DNA of 64,000 nucleotides from Flavobacterium gyeonganense (GTDB lineage: Bacteria > Bacteroidota > Bacteroidia > Flavobacteriales > Flavobacteriaceae): the NCBI RefSeq assembly GCF_029625295.1, contig NZ_CP121112.1, positions 4,526,001 through 4,590,000 on the forward strand, given 5' to 3'. The notes under the pieces were generated by a model. That model did not search any database. It saw only the letters and a program-made list of their open reading frames with translations, and had not been told where the DNA came from. Shown here piece by piece: positions 56,351 through 64,000 of the stretch (the stretch's first letter is position 1; the number at the start of each line of letters is the position of its first letter). A program made the position numbers and the translations under genes.

Positions 56351-56767
56351 ATGAAAAAATTCACACTATTATTAGCTCTTATTTTTAGCACAATTTCATT
56401 TGCACAGACCATTTCATCAAAAATTGAAGAAGTGAGTGCATCACAATACGAACTTCTTAAAAAGGTAAATGAATATTATCCGGATATTACGCTTAACAAG
56501 TCCATCACAAATTTTTATGCAGACGGAAAAATCATTGATTCACAACAACAATTCGATTTAAAGGGCACTAAATTCTCAAGCTATAAATTAGGAATTGAGC
56601 CTGACAATAAAAAATTATTATTCGAATATGTGTCATCGGAAACCGGAAAGATTTACGGCGATGTATCAGTTTTCAAAGGAAATGTTTTAAGAACGACTTT
56701 CAACGAACAAAAAAATGAAATTGAAGTTTCATTGAATGGTAAAGCAGTTTATGCAAAAAAACTTTGA
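56351..56767 (+). CDS. Small exported protein of unknown function
   Basis: 138 residues with a signal peptide (MKKFTLLLALIFSTISFAQ). The mature part is mixed alpha/beta with regular polar strands (KSITNFYADGKIIDSQQQFDL, cut short) and matches no family I recognise. Single gene, followed by a strong terminator. Confidence 0.75.
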   Translation: MKKFTLLLALIFSTISFAQTISSKIEEVSASQYELLKKVNEYYPDITLNKSITNFYADGKIIDSQQQFDLKGTKFSSYKLGIEPDNKKLLFEYVSSETGKIYGDVSVFKGNVLRTTFNEQKNEIEVSLNGKAVYAKKL

Positions 56768-57100
56768 AACTACTGAAATGGTGAGGATTAACTTTATTAG
56801 TAAAGTTAATCCTTTTTAATTGATATATGTTTTGAACTATAATTTATATTATGTAAAATAGAAAACTTTGTTTATATTCTATTTTAAGTTTGCATAACAA
56901 AATTAGTCATTACAAAAATCAAGATTCAAACGAATATTTATAAATAAAAGATAATCAAATAAATACAATAAAAAAATTAGTTATTTAATCAAAAAAAAAT
57001 AAAAAATCAATAATTATTTAAATCCTCCGTTTAGTTGTAACAATATCATAAAGTGATTTATTATTTTATTATTTTTACAATCGACTATATTAAACTTACT
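56768..57100. other. Intergenic region, 333 bp
   Basis: Terminator at 56784-56817, then very AT-rich sequence leading to the DUF294 gene. No TAnnTTTG promoter match was seen. Confidence 0.4.
56784..56817 (+). terminator. Rho-independent terminator
   Basis: AGGATTAACTTTA (56784-56796) pairs perfectly with TAAAGTTAATCCT (56801-56813) around TTAG and is followed by TTTT. It ends the 56351 gene. Confidence 0.9.
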
Positions 57101-59018
57101 ATGAATACAATTGCTGAACATATAGCGGATTTTTTAAAAGAATATCCGCCATTTAATAATTTGACATTTCAGGAACTTTTTAATATTGCTACCAATATAC
57201 GTGTAATAAATTTAGAAAAACACGCTGTGTTATTTCAAAACAATGATATACTTCATGACAGCTTTTATGTTGTAGCATCCGGTATCATCAATCTTACTAC
57301 TATTGCTGATGCTGAAGAAACCATCATAAACAAATGTCATGAGGGTGATATTTTTGGTTTACGCCCTTTTTTTGCAAAAAACAATTATATGATGACTGCT
57401 AAAGCACGTGAGGAAAGTATTGTTTATGCTATTCCTATTGCTGTTTTCAGACCATTCGTAGCAAATAATTCAGATGTTCTGAACTTCTTATTAGAAAGTT
57501 TTGCAATTAATTCACGTCATACGAAAGACAATGTGAATTCATCAAACAAATTAATGCCCGACAACGGATTTTATTCAGATACACAATCAGAACTGCAATA
57601 TATCCAGTCACTTACTTATAATAATTCACCACTCACAACCACAGCTGACAAAATCGTAAAAGATGTTGCTATTTTAATGACTGATTCAATGGTTGATAAT
57701 ATTGTTGTTTGCGAAAACAACAATCCTATAGGTATTTTGACCGATTCTGATTTATCCTCAAAAATAGCCACAGGACGTTATCCAATTACAGAAACGATAG
57801 ACAAAATTATGTCTTCTCCTGTTGTAACCGTTATTGAAAACGTATCCTTAGCAGAAGCGCAATTATTAATGCTAAAGCATAATGTAACGCATTTATGTGT
57901 TACTAAAGACGGGACTAATAAATCGGTTGTTAAAGGAATTATTTCTGAACATGATTTAGTGGTTGCCCAGGCCAGCAATCCTGGAGTTTTGATTAAAGAA
58001 ATTAAGAGATCACAATTACCAAAAGATTTAAAACAGATCAGAGACAGATTATCTGATTTAATTCAGAATTCAATTCAAAAAAATATTCCGATTTCACATG
58101 TGTGCAATATTGCTAATGAAATTAATCTGGCATTGATAAAGCGAGCAGTTGAATTAACGATTTTAGATCTTGGCTCCCCTCCTGCCCGTTTTGCATGGCT
58201 AAGCATAGGGAGCCAGGGAAGGAAAGAACAGCTTTTGCTTACGGATCAGGACAGTATATTAATTTTTGAAGATGTTACACCGGAGAAATACAGAGAGGTA
58301 AAGGATTACTTTTTAAGATTAGCTAAAAGAACTACCTCTTTACTTGAAAAAGTGGGTTATGAATTTTGTCCAAATGGCCATATGGGAAGTAATATGCTTT
58401 GGTGTAAATCATTGACAGACTGGATAAAACAATATAATAGTTGGATGAATACTCCAGGTGAAAACAGCAATGATTTGAGTAGTATTTTCTTTGATTATGA
58501 GATTGTTTTTGGTGAGCCAAAAATTGAAGAGGCAATTGAAAATGTCATTTTTAAAAATGCAATCAACAACACTTTATTTTTTGACTTCTTAGGAAACGAT
58601 GCTTTAAAAAAAGAATTCCCCATTAAGTTTTTTCAAAAAGTTCATATTAGAAGAAGAAGGTCCTCATAAAATGAAATTTGACATTAAAACGAGAGCATTA
58701 ATGCCTTTAATCGATTCTGCAAGACTCTTAATTCTAAGTTCCAATATTAAGGGGATAAATAACACTTACTTAAGATTTAAACAACTTGCTATTTCGGATT
58801 CTAAAAATGCTGAAATATATCTTAGCTGTGCCGAAGCTTTTTTGACATTATTAAAATTCAGAACAATTGAAGGGTTAAAAAATGATGACTCTGGCCAATA
58901 TATAAATATAAAAGAATTATCTAAGACGGATAGAGAAAAATTAAAGAATGCATTAGCTCCAATGCGTGATTTGGAGGAATTAATTAAAAGTAAATTTCAA
59001 CTTACACAATTTTCATAA
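57101..59018 (+). pseudogene. cNMP-binding / CBS / DUF294 nucleotidyltransferase protein, interrupted by a frameshift
   Basis: ATG 57101 is chosen; an in-frame GTG at 57053 adds a poor hydrophobic leader. Domains in order: a cyclic-nucleotide-binding-like domain (~20-130), two CBS domains (~165-300, ending in GIISEHDLVVAQ), a DUF294 nucleotidyltransferase with GSQGRKEQLLLTDQDSILIF (GS...DxD), and a C-terminal DUF294_C domain. The frame breaks near 58628-58639: removing one T from the T6 run gives KFFKKFILEEEGPHKMKFDI and joins 57101-58669 to 58671-59018 as ~638 residues. Homologues are single proteins, so this is one gene. It is followed 1 bp later by a DnaQ-like gene, a common pairing in which DUF294 proteins act in nucleotide or acetate-linked signalling. 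Confidence 0.85.
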
Positions 59019-59019
59019 T

Positions 59020-59628
59020 ATGCTGGACTGGCTGAAAAATATTAATAAAGAATATCCTGATTTTTGGAAAAACTACCTTGGTAAATTCGAAACTAAACCC
59101 AATAGATTTGTAGTGATATCAACAGAAACTTCAGGACTTAACCCTGTAAAAGATGTTATTTTGTCACTAGGGGCTTTTGCAATTGTTGATGACAGTATCA
59201 TAATTAAAGATAATTTCGAAGCGGTTTTGTTGCAATATAAATATTTACATGATAATGGCTTATCAAACGAATTTATAATTGAAAGTAAAATGACTAAACT
59301 TCAGGAAAATGATGCACTCGAAACTTTTATAGATTATCTGGGGAATGCCATTTTAGTGGGTCATCATGTCAACTTTGATATTGAAATGATAAATGCAGCA
59401 TTGGAGAGACTGGGTTGTGGAAGATTAAAAAACGAGGCACTGGATATTGATGTTATGTATAGAAAATTGCATGATATTAATGACAAGCAATTTTCTCTTG
59501 ATGATTTGTGTGAAATATATAAGATTCCAAAAAGCGACAGAAATTCTTCATCAGAAGATGCATATAAAATCTCTCTATTATTTTTAAAGCTAAAATCCAG
59601 ATTAGGAATTAAACAAGTCAGTCCTTAA
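59020..59628 (+). CDS. DnaQ-like 3'-5' exonuclease-fold protein with altered catalytic motifs
   Basis: 202 residues with an RNase H-like DEDD exonuclease fold: motif I FVVISTETSGLNP, motif II GHHVNFDIEMINAAL, motif III region SSSEDAYKISLLFLKL. In active DEDDh enzymes motif I is DxE and motif III has HxxxxD; here motif I has Ser in place of the first Asp and motif III lacks the His. The protein may therefore be catalytically weak or inactive and act as a binding partner. It follows the DUF294 gene by 1 bp, so the two are surely co-transcribed. Confidence 0.82.
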   Translation: MLDWLKNINKEYPDFWKNYLGKFETKPNRFVVISTETSGLNPVKDVILSLGAFAIVDDSIIIKDNFEAVLLQYKYLHDNGLSNEFIIESKMTKLQENDALETFIDYLGNAILVGHHVNFDIEMINAALERLGCGRLKNEALDIDVMYRKLHDINDKQFSLDDLCEIYKIPKSDRNSSSEDAYKISLLFLKLKSRLGIKQVSP

Positions 59629-59972
59629 AAAATTAATCGGTAGAATCAATTAATAGTTAATAGCAGTAAATATGGGATATGCTTTTATCTTATCTCTTCC
59701 GCTAAGAAAATCAATTTACTGTTCACCTAAAGAATTTAGTAAAACTCTAAGACAATATTCTCTAACCAGAGGATATTTAGTAGTGGAGTAATATCTCTAA
59801 ATAAAATTCCTTCTTTAGGAAATCACTGAATATCAAATATATAATTTTATAAGTTCATTTTTTTTTATTTTTATGTATTTTTTTGCTTGTATATCCAACA
59901 TTTATGCCTATATTTGCACCCGCAAACAACGCTCATCAAAGCTGCAAAAATAAGCTTACTGAGAAAACATTA
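59629..59972. other. Intergenic region, 344 bp, before tRNA-Arg
   Basis: Contains the tRNA-Arg promoter at 59887-59916. No ORF or terminator was recognised in the remaining AT-rich sequence. Confidence 0.4.
59887..59916 (+). promoter_or_regulatory. tRNA-Arg promoter (TTG-N19-TATATTTG)
   Basis: TTG (59887-59889) and TATATTTG (59909-59916) are separated by exactly 19 bp, the same arrangement and -7 sequence as the tRNA-Tyr promoter. The tRNA starts 56 bp downstream of the -7 box. Confidence 0.85.
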
Positions 59973-60046
59973 GGCCTCGTGGCGCAACTGAATAGCGCAT
60001 CTGATTACGGCTCAGAAGGTTACTGGTTTGAATCCAGTCGAGGTCA
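59973..60046 (+). tRNA. tRNA-Arg (ACG)
   Basis: 74 nt. Acceptor GGCCTCG/CGAGGTC (one G-U), D-stem GCGC/GCGC, anticodon stem TCTGA/TCAGA with loop TTACGGC giving ACG (wobble A to inosine), T-arm ACTGGTTTGAATCCAGT, discriminator A. CCA is not encoded. Confidence 0.95.
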
Positions 60047-60053
60047 CTACTAA

Positions 60054-60090
60054 AAAAACGTTAAAACTTAGGTTTTAGCGTTTTTTTTAT
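60054..60090 (+). terminator. Terminator of tRNA-Arg
   Basis: AAAAACGTTAAAAC pairs with GTTTTAGCGTTTTT (one G-U), with further T residues after it. It begins 8 nt after the tRNA 3' end. Confidence 0.85.
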
Positions 60091-60147
60091 TCTTTTCATG
60101 TAGTTTTTACACACTTTATCCTACTTAAATACACGGTTTAGACATCC

Positions 60148-60163
60148 TGTTGAGGTGACTAGT
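60148..60163 (+). repeat. Partial copy of the tRNA-Arg 3' end (possible attachment-site remnant)
   Basis: CTGTTGAGGTGACTAG agrees with the tRNA-Arg 3' sequence CAGTCGAGGTCACTAC at 12 of 16 positions, ~100 bp downstream of the tRNA. tRNA 3' ends are favoured integration sites. The match is short and imperfect, so chance is quite possible. Confidence 0.25.
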
Positions 60164-60259
60164 CAGGATTTAAACCAAACTTAACATGCTGATTTACAGA
60201 TACAAAAACATTTAACTTATCTTTATATTAAGAATAATTTAACATTAAAAAACTAAATT

Positions 60260-60445
60260 ATGAATTATAGAGATGAGCAAAACAAGGGAAAAATATCTCC
60301 AGAAAAGGCACAGAAAATGCTTAAAAAGGAAGGAATGAATGTAACAGTTGAGCAGGCAGAAGAAATATTATATTTTCTCCGACTTATAGCAAATATTCAT
60401 ATTGTAAAATTTATCGAGAAGAACAAAACGACTGAAAAAAAATAA
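60260..60445 (+). CDS. Small conserved hypothetical protein (61 aa)
   Basis: MNYRDEQNKGKISPEKAQKM starts a highly charged helical protein; ISPEKAQKMLKKEG, VTVEQAEEILYFLRLIA and a Lys-rich tail resemble short ORFs frequent in Bacteroidota integrative elements (recalled pattern, no search). The function is unknown. It lies between tRNA-Arg and the SEC-C protein. Confidence 0.6.
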   Translation: MNYRDEQNKGKISPEKAQKMLKKEGMNVTVEQAEEILYFLRLIANIHIVKFIEKNKTTEKK

Positions 60446-60845
60446 TTATATTGTTTAGATAGCTATTCTTTAAAATTAGTGCAAAAAAACTCCATATAAA
60501 TGATAGATCCAGAAATGAACTAAGCACCTCTTTTTACACACATACCTAAGGCGATTCTAATGATCATTTATTTGTTCGTTGATTTCGTAGCAGATTTGTG
60601 GCGCAAGCTTATAAAAAAAAAGTAAAAACTCAGTAGCCTCATAAATATTAGAAATAAACTAAATATCTGCTTTTCAACTCAATAAAGCTTACTCACTTGA
60701 TTTAAAAACTGGTAAGCCTTTTGAAGTTTAATGCTCATATTTAAACCCAATTCAATTTATAAACAATCCTTAAGGCAATTGAATATAATTCAGTTAGTCA
60801 CCTCATTTTTTATTGTAAATTTAGGAACTAACTAATACAATCAAA
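60446..60845. other. Intergenic region, 400 bp
   Basis: AT-rich with no recognised ORF, hairpin or promoter match. It separates the small ORF from the long SEC-C gene. Confidence 0.4.
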
Positions 60846-63800
60846 ATGAAAATTGGAAGAAATGATTCATGCCCATGTGGGAGTGGTCAAAAATATAAAA
60901 AATGCTGTATAAACTCTGAATCGACAATTTCGACAGATACTTTTCTAAACTACCTCAAAACACATGATACCTCTGAATTATTGAAGATGATTTCGCTAGT
61001 TCAGCTGTTACCGATTAACCAATCCAAACTCATTAGATTGGAAAGCATACAAGATTTAATCTGTTCACACTTAAAAACAGATGGCAAAGAAATAGATTAC
61101 GATTCTGTAAAACGATTAATTGGCAATGACTATGCGGCAGATTATAGAGAAGATCCTGCCGAAGCATGTGGAACGGAAAATTTCATGTTTTTCAATGGCA
61201 ACAATATTGTATTTCCCGGAATAGCTAAAGATAGCACTTTAATAAACCAAATGCTTTTTAATTCAATATTTACATGGGAAAATGATTTATCTCCAGAATT
61301 GAAACGAACCATTCATGACGGAACATACTTTATGCTGTTTATTCACAATATGATTGCAGAAAATATAGGGCTTAAACGATACCTTTTCGAAGATGACTGG
61401 AAAGGTGATATCTATTTTCCCGAAAGCAGTGTATTCAAAAATCATAAAGATCTGTTTGAGTTTACCAGAGAAGATATTGATAAAATTTATGAAAAGCTCC
61501 ATATTGAGCAGGATGTCATACTCCATTTTGTTGCCACACGCGAAGATTTTATTAAAAATAAGGGACAAGACACGGTATTAGTAAGAAGGCCTTTTATTAA
61601 ACTTGAAGATAAATTTTATTTGGCACTTCCTTCTGCGCAGATGTACAGTTTAAACATTTTTATTAGGAAGCAGATAGAATTGAAAGGCCAGACTGAAGTA
61701 TTAAATTCATGCTATGCCAAAATGGTCTTAAATGAGTCCTATAAATATCTCAATGTTATGTGGGACAGTGTAGATTTAGGTCTGGAACTGCAAAGCAATG
61801 AATCATTATGGCAGATGGATGCCAACAAATATGCGCATGTAAGATTTATTTCAAAACATCAGGATAATGATATAAAACAAAGGGCAGACTCAACTATTGC
61901 GGCAGCCAAAATTAACCTCAAAAATAAAGAAAGCGAGTTTCTTTCAATAACTATTTTTGCAGGTCATGAAATAGATGAAGTCCATTCGTATCCTATCGAG
62001 TACCTAAAGGAAACCAAATATCAAATAGCATTCAGCTTTTTTGACCTTGAGCGCATATTCTATCATTGGAAACCAGATGAATTAACTTTATGGAAATATG
62101 CCAAAGCCGAAGAAAGAGCAGACAAAGCTGACATGAAAATGATGCCGATATTTTCTATATTATCATATTTTCAATGGTATAAAAGAAATCAAGACTCATT
62201 TTTTCCAACAGATGATGCGGCACCTAACTTTGTAACTTTTGATTTTAGCACTCAAGCGAAAATAATTGCTGAATCTGCGCAAAAAACCGACAGGCATTTT
62301 GTTATGCAGGTAGAAAATAAAATCGGAGATAATTCGGAAATTAAACTTAGAAACCTGCCGGTGGTTAAAACAAAAGACTATGCTCCAATTTACACTTCTG
62401 AAGAAATATACAATAGAAAATTACGAATAGTTTTAGAAGCTTACCCTTTTCCGATCTGGTTCAGCTATGATCAGAGAGTCGGGACTGTAGGCAGCAATTT
62501 TATTGAGTCTATGGTTTACTGGCTAAATGAATTTGCCAGCACTTTGAGTCCTTACCTGGCAAATCTGGGCAATCTTCCGATTGAATTTATTTTGTCATTT
62601 GATGAAAGGCTGCAATCTATTCTGTCTTCAGGATTTGAGATTGAAAAGGGAGTAAAAATTAATGTTAAATATGAAGCCGACATATACCTACGAAAGATTA
62701 AGCTTAAAATTCCCATTGAAATATTTTCCGCTTTACATAGAAAAGATAACTACGGGGAACAGATTTTAATAGATGCCATTTTAAAATCATTCAATGTTTT
62801 ACAGCGCAGTTATGGGCTTAAAGAATTTACTCCGGAAGAAAAAGAGAGATTTTTAGTGTCTCAAATGCCGCTAAACAGTAAAAAAATGCTGCTGACTTCC
62901 CATAAAGAAAATGACTTCAAAAGATTTGACAAATACATACCCAAACCAAGATATATACAAGATGCTGATATCTCGGTAGTTCTTGAGAGCCAGATAAAAT
63001 GGATGAATCTTTCGTATCAGGTTCCTGAAAAAATAAATGATATAGATAAAGTTCCTTTCTTAAATGAATTGATAAATACCTTGACCCGTAAACTAAAGGA
63101 GTGCTTAAAAGATTATAACGCAAAAGAACTCCTTGTCGACTTAATGTTAAGGCATGAATCGATTATTCAAAGTTCAAGTTCGTGGGACTTAGATCTACCT
63201 GCTCGAATAAAATGCTTTGAAAAATATCAGGACGTAATTACGGAATATAAAGAAGATTACAACAACGTTGTCAAATCTTCACATTCTTTGAGAAGTTTAA
63301 TAGAATATGCTATCGCGGAATCGCCTGAAGGCAGCAAAATACTAAATATTGATGATGTCGATTTTTTATTGGCCATGATTAATGAAATCATTTTCTATGG
63401 AACTACCAGAGATAGTATCTCTCTGGGGATTGATAACCCAAAAATGGGATTGCTTCCATCTGGACGATTGGGGATGGATCACGATTTTCACGATACAATT
63501 TTGGCAGGTTACAAAGATTCCATAATCTTAGATGAAATTCAGGGAATTAACGAAGATTTCGAAAGTCATTTTCAAAGTAATGAGCCAAATCCTGAAATTG
63601 ATATGGAAAAAGAGGCATATTACGATAAAATTACAAATCTGTTCGAAAAAGATCTAGGAATAGACTTTTATCAAATTGGCATGATTGCCGAATTCATGGC
63701 AGGTTACTGCTTTTCGCAGGAATGTTCTTGGTGGTGTTGTACCGAAAATGAACTTACAGATTTAGTAATTTCAAACTCAAACCTTTCACAGGCTGAAGTT

Positions 63801-64000
63801 CAGGCATTTCTATCTTTTATGCAATTAGAATCCAGAGGCAAAATAGAAAATGTGCCGGAGGGCCATCATGCTAAAGAAACATGGATCTGGCGATTTAACA
63901 GAAAACTATCCTACATTCGAAGACCCATAATAAAATTAAAAAAAGGAGATTCAGAGGTGTTATTATGGAGTGCAAGGCACCTTGTCATGGCATCAGATAA
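60846..64000 (+). CDS. Very large SEC-C metal-binding motif protein (3' partial, >1050 aa)
   Basis: The frame from ATG 60846 is open to the window end (at least 1051 codons), so the C-terminus is missing. Residues 6-17 form a SEC-C zinc motif, DSCPCGSGQKYKKCC (CxC...CC), here at the N-terminus instead of the C-terminal position known in SecA. The rest has no motif I recognise: acidic, helix-rich, with occasional Cys (SQECSWWCCTEN near residue 957) and no signal peptide or membrane segments. SEC-C motifs occur in many uncharacterised proteins, some in defence-type islands. The place beside tRNA-Arg fits an accessory island, but the function is unknown. Confidence 0.8.
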   Translation, partial: MKIGRNDSCPCGSGQKYKKCCINSESTISTDTFLNYLKTHDTSELLKMISLVQLLPINQSKLIRLESIQDLICSHLKTDGKEIDYDSVKRLIGNDYAADYREDPAEACGTENFMFFNGNNIVFPGIAKDSTLINQMLFNSIFTWENDLSPELKRTIHDGTYFMLFIHNMIAENIGLKRYLFEDDWKGDIYFPESSVFKNHKDLFEFTREDIDKIYEKLHIEQDVILHFVATREDFIKNKGQDTVLVRRPFIKLEDKFYLALPSAQMYSLNIFIRKQIELKGQTEVLNSCYAKMVLNESYKYLNVMWDSVDLGLELQSNESLWQMDANKYAHVRFISKHQDNDIKQRADSTIAAAKINLKNKESEFLSITIFAGHEIDEVHSYPIEYLKETKYQIAFSFFDLERIFYHWKPDELTLWKYAKAEERADKADMKMMPIFSILSYFQWYKRNQDSFFPTDDAAPNFVTFDFSTQAKIIAESAQKTDRHFVMQVENKIGDNSEIKLRNLPVVKTKDYAPIYTSEEIYNRKLRIVLEAYPFPIWFSYDQRVGTVGSNFIESMVYWLNEFASTLSPYLANLGNLPIEFILSFDERLQSILSSGFEIEKGVKINVKYEADIYLRKIKLKIPIEIFSALHRKDNYGEQILIDAILKSFNVLQRSYGLKEFTPEEKERFLVSQMPLNSKKMLLTSHKENDFKRFDKYIPKPRYIQDADISVVLESQIKWMNLSYQVPEKINDIDKVPFLNELINTLTRKLKECLKDYNAKELLVDLMLRHESIIQSSSSWDLDLPARIKCFEKYQDVITEYKEDYNNVVKSSHSLRSLIEYAIAESPEGSKILNIDDVDFLLAMINEIIFYGTTRDSISLGIDNPKMGLLPSGRLGMDHDFHDTILAGYKDSIILDEIQGINEDFESHFQSNEPNPEIDMEKEAYYDKITNLFEKDLGIDFYQIGMIAEFMAGYCFSQECSWWCCTENELTDLVISNSNLSQAEVQAFLSFMQLESRGKIENVPEGHHAKETWIWRFNRKLSYIRRPIIKLKKGDSEVLLWSARHLVMASD

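Noticed and set aside
1..64000. CRISPR array, intact insertion sequence or transposase gene, integrase gene, rRNA operon
   Set aside because: Both strands were read for these and none was recognised in the window; the only mobility hints are the weak tRNA-end repeat and the decayed genes beside tRNA-Tyr.

Overview
The window comes from an AT-rich member of the Bacteroidota, most likely Flavobacterium or a close relative. The supporting signs are a type IX secretion (T9SS type A) C-terminal domain, a FecI/FecR/SusC/SusD locus, menaquinone genes (menB, menA), a type II NADH dehydrogenase, and promoters of the Bacteroidota form TTG-N19-TAnnTTTG in front of both tRNA genes. No 16S or other species-level marker is present, so the genus is an inference.

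Layout. 1-882: end of a VirJ/AcvB-like hydrolase. 1048-14025: a surface-protein island with a frameshifted TPR/LuxR-type regulator, an exported phage tail-collar protein, a 2853-residue T9SS protein with LamG-like domains, a second exported protein that shares a module with the giant one, and a small lipoprotein. 14513-26380: a metabolic/RiPP-like cluster with a PoxB-type pyruvate oxidase, a nitrobindin-like plus LecA-like lectin protein, a 2-oxo acid decarboxylase, a flavin L-amino-acid oxidase (frameshifted), a VioB/RebD-type ferritin-like enzyme, a Cys-rich protein with five CX5C units, a DUF692 multinuclear iron oxidase (MNIO) and its DUF2063 partner. 26623-39105: an ECF sigma / FecR / SusC / SusD system followed by a TlpA-like thioredoxin, an alpha/beta hydrolase and a DsbD-like reductase. 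40159-46354: a TetR-controlled RND efflux operon with two visible operators. 46490-47660: a patch of decayed genes ending at tRNA-Tyr. 48867-59628: housekeeping and accessory genes (menB, menA, a beta-lactamase-fold hydrolase, a DEAD-box helicase, an acetyltransferase, ndh, a Bcr-type exporter, a DUF294 signalling protein, a DnaQ-like protein). 59973-64000: tRNA-Arg(ACG), a small conserved ORF and a very long SEC-C protein that runs off the end.

The most interesting system is the 17.3-26.4 kb cluster. The last three genes (Cys-rich substrate candidate, MNIO, partner) have the logic of bufferin/methanobactin-type RiPP pathways, but the Cys-rich protein is 195 residues long and has no signal peptide. 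They sit directly behind an amino-acid oxidase / ferritin-like pair that recalls VioA-VioB or RebO-RebD, a 2-oxo acid decarboxylase and a lectin/heme-type protein. I know of no characterised pathway with this combination.

Caution on sequence quality: four long genes (TPR regulator, amino-acid oxidase, RND adaptor, DUF294 protein), and perhaps a fifth small ORF, are each broken by a single-base length change in an A or T run. This looks more like homopolymer miscalls than decay, although slippage or phase variation cannot be excluded from sequence alone. The SDR and flavin-oxidoreductase remnants at 46.5-47.7 kb are different: they carry a nonsense codon and a truncation and look truly decayed.
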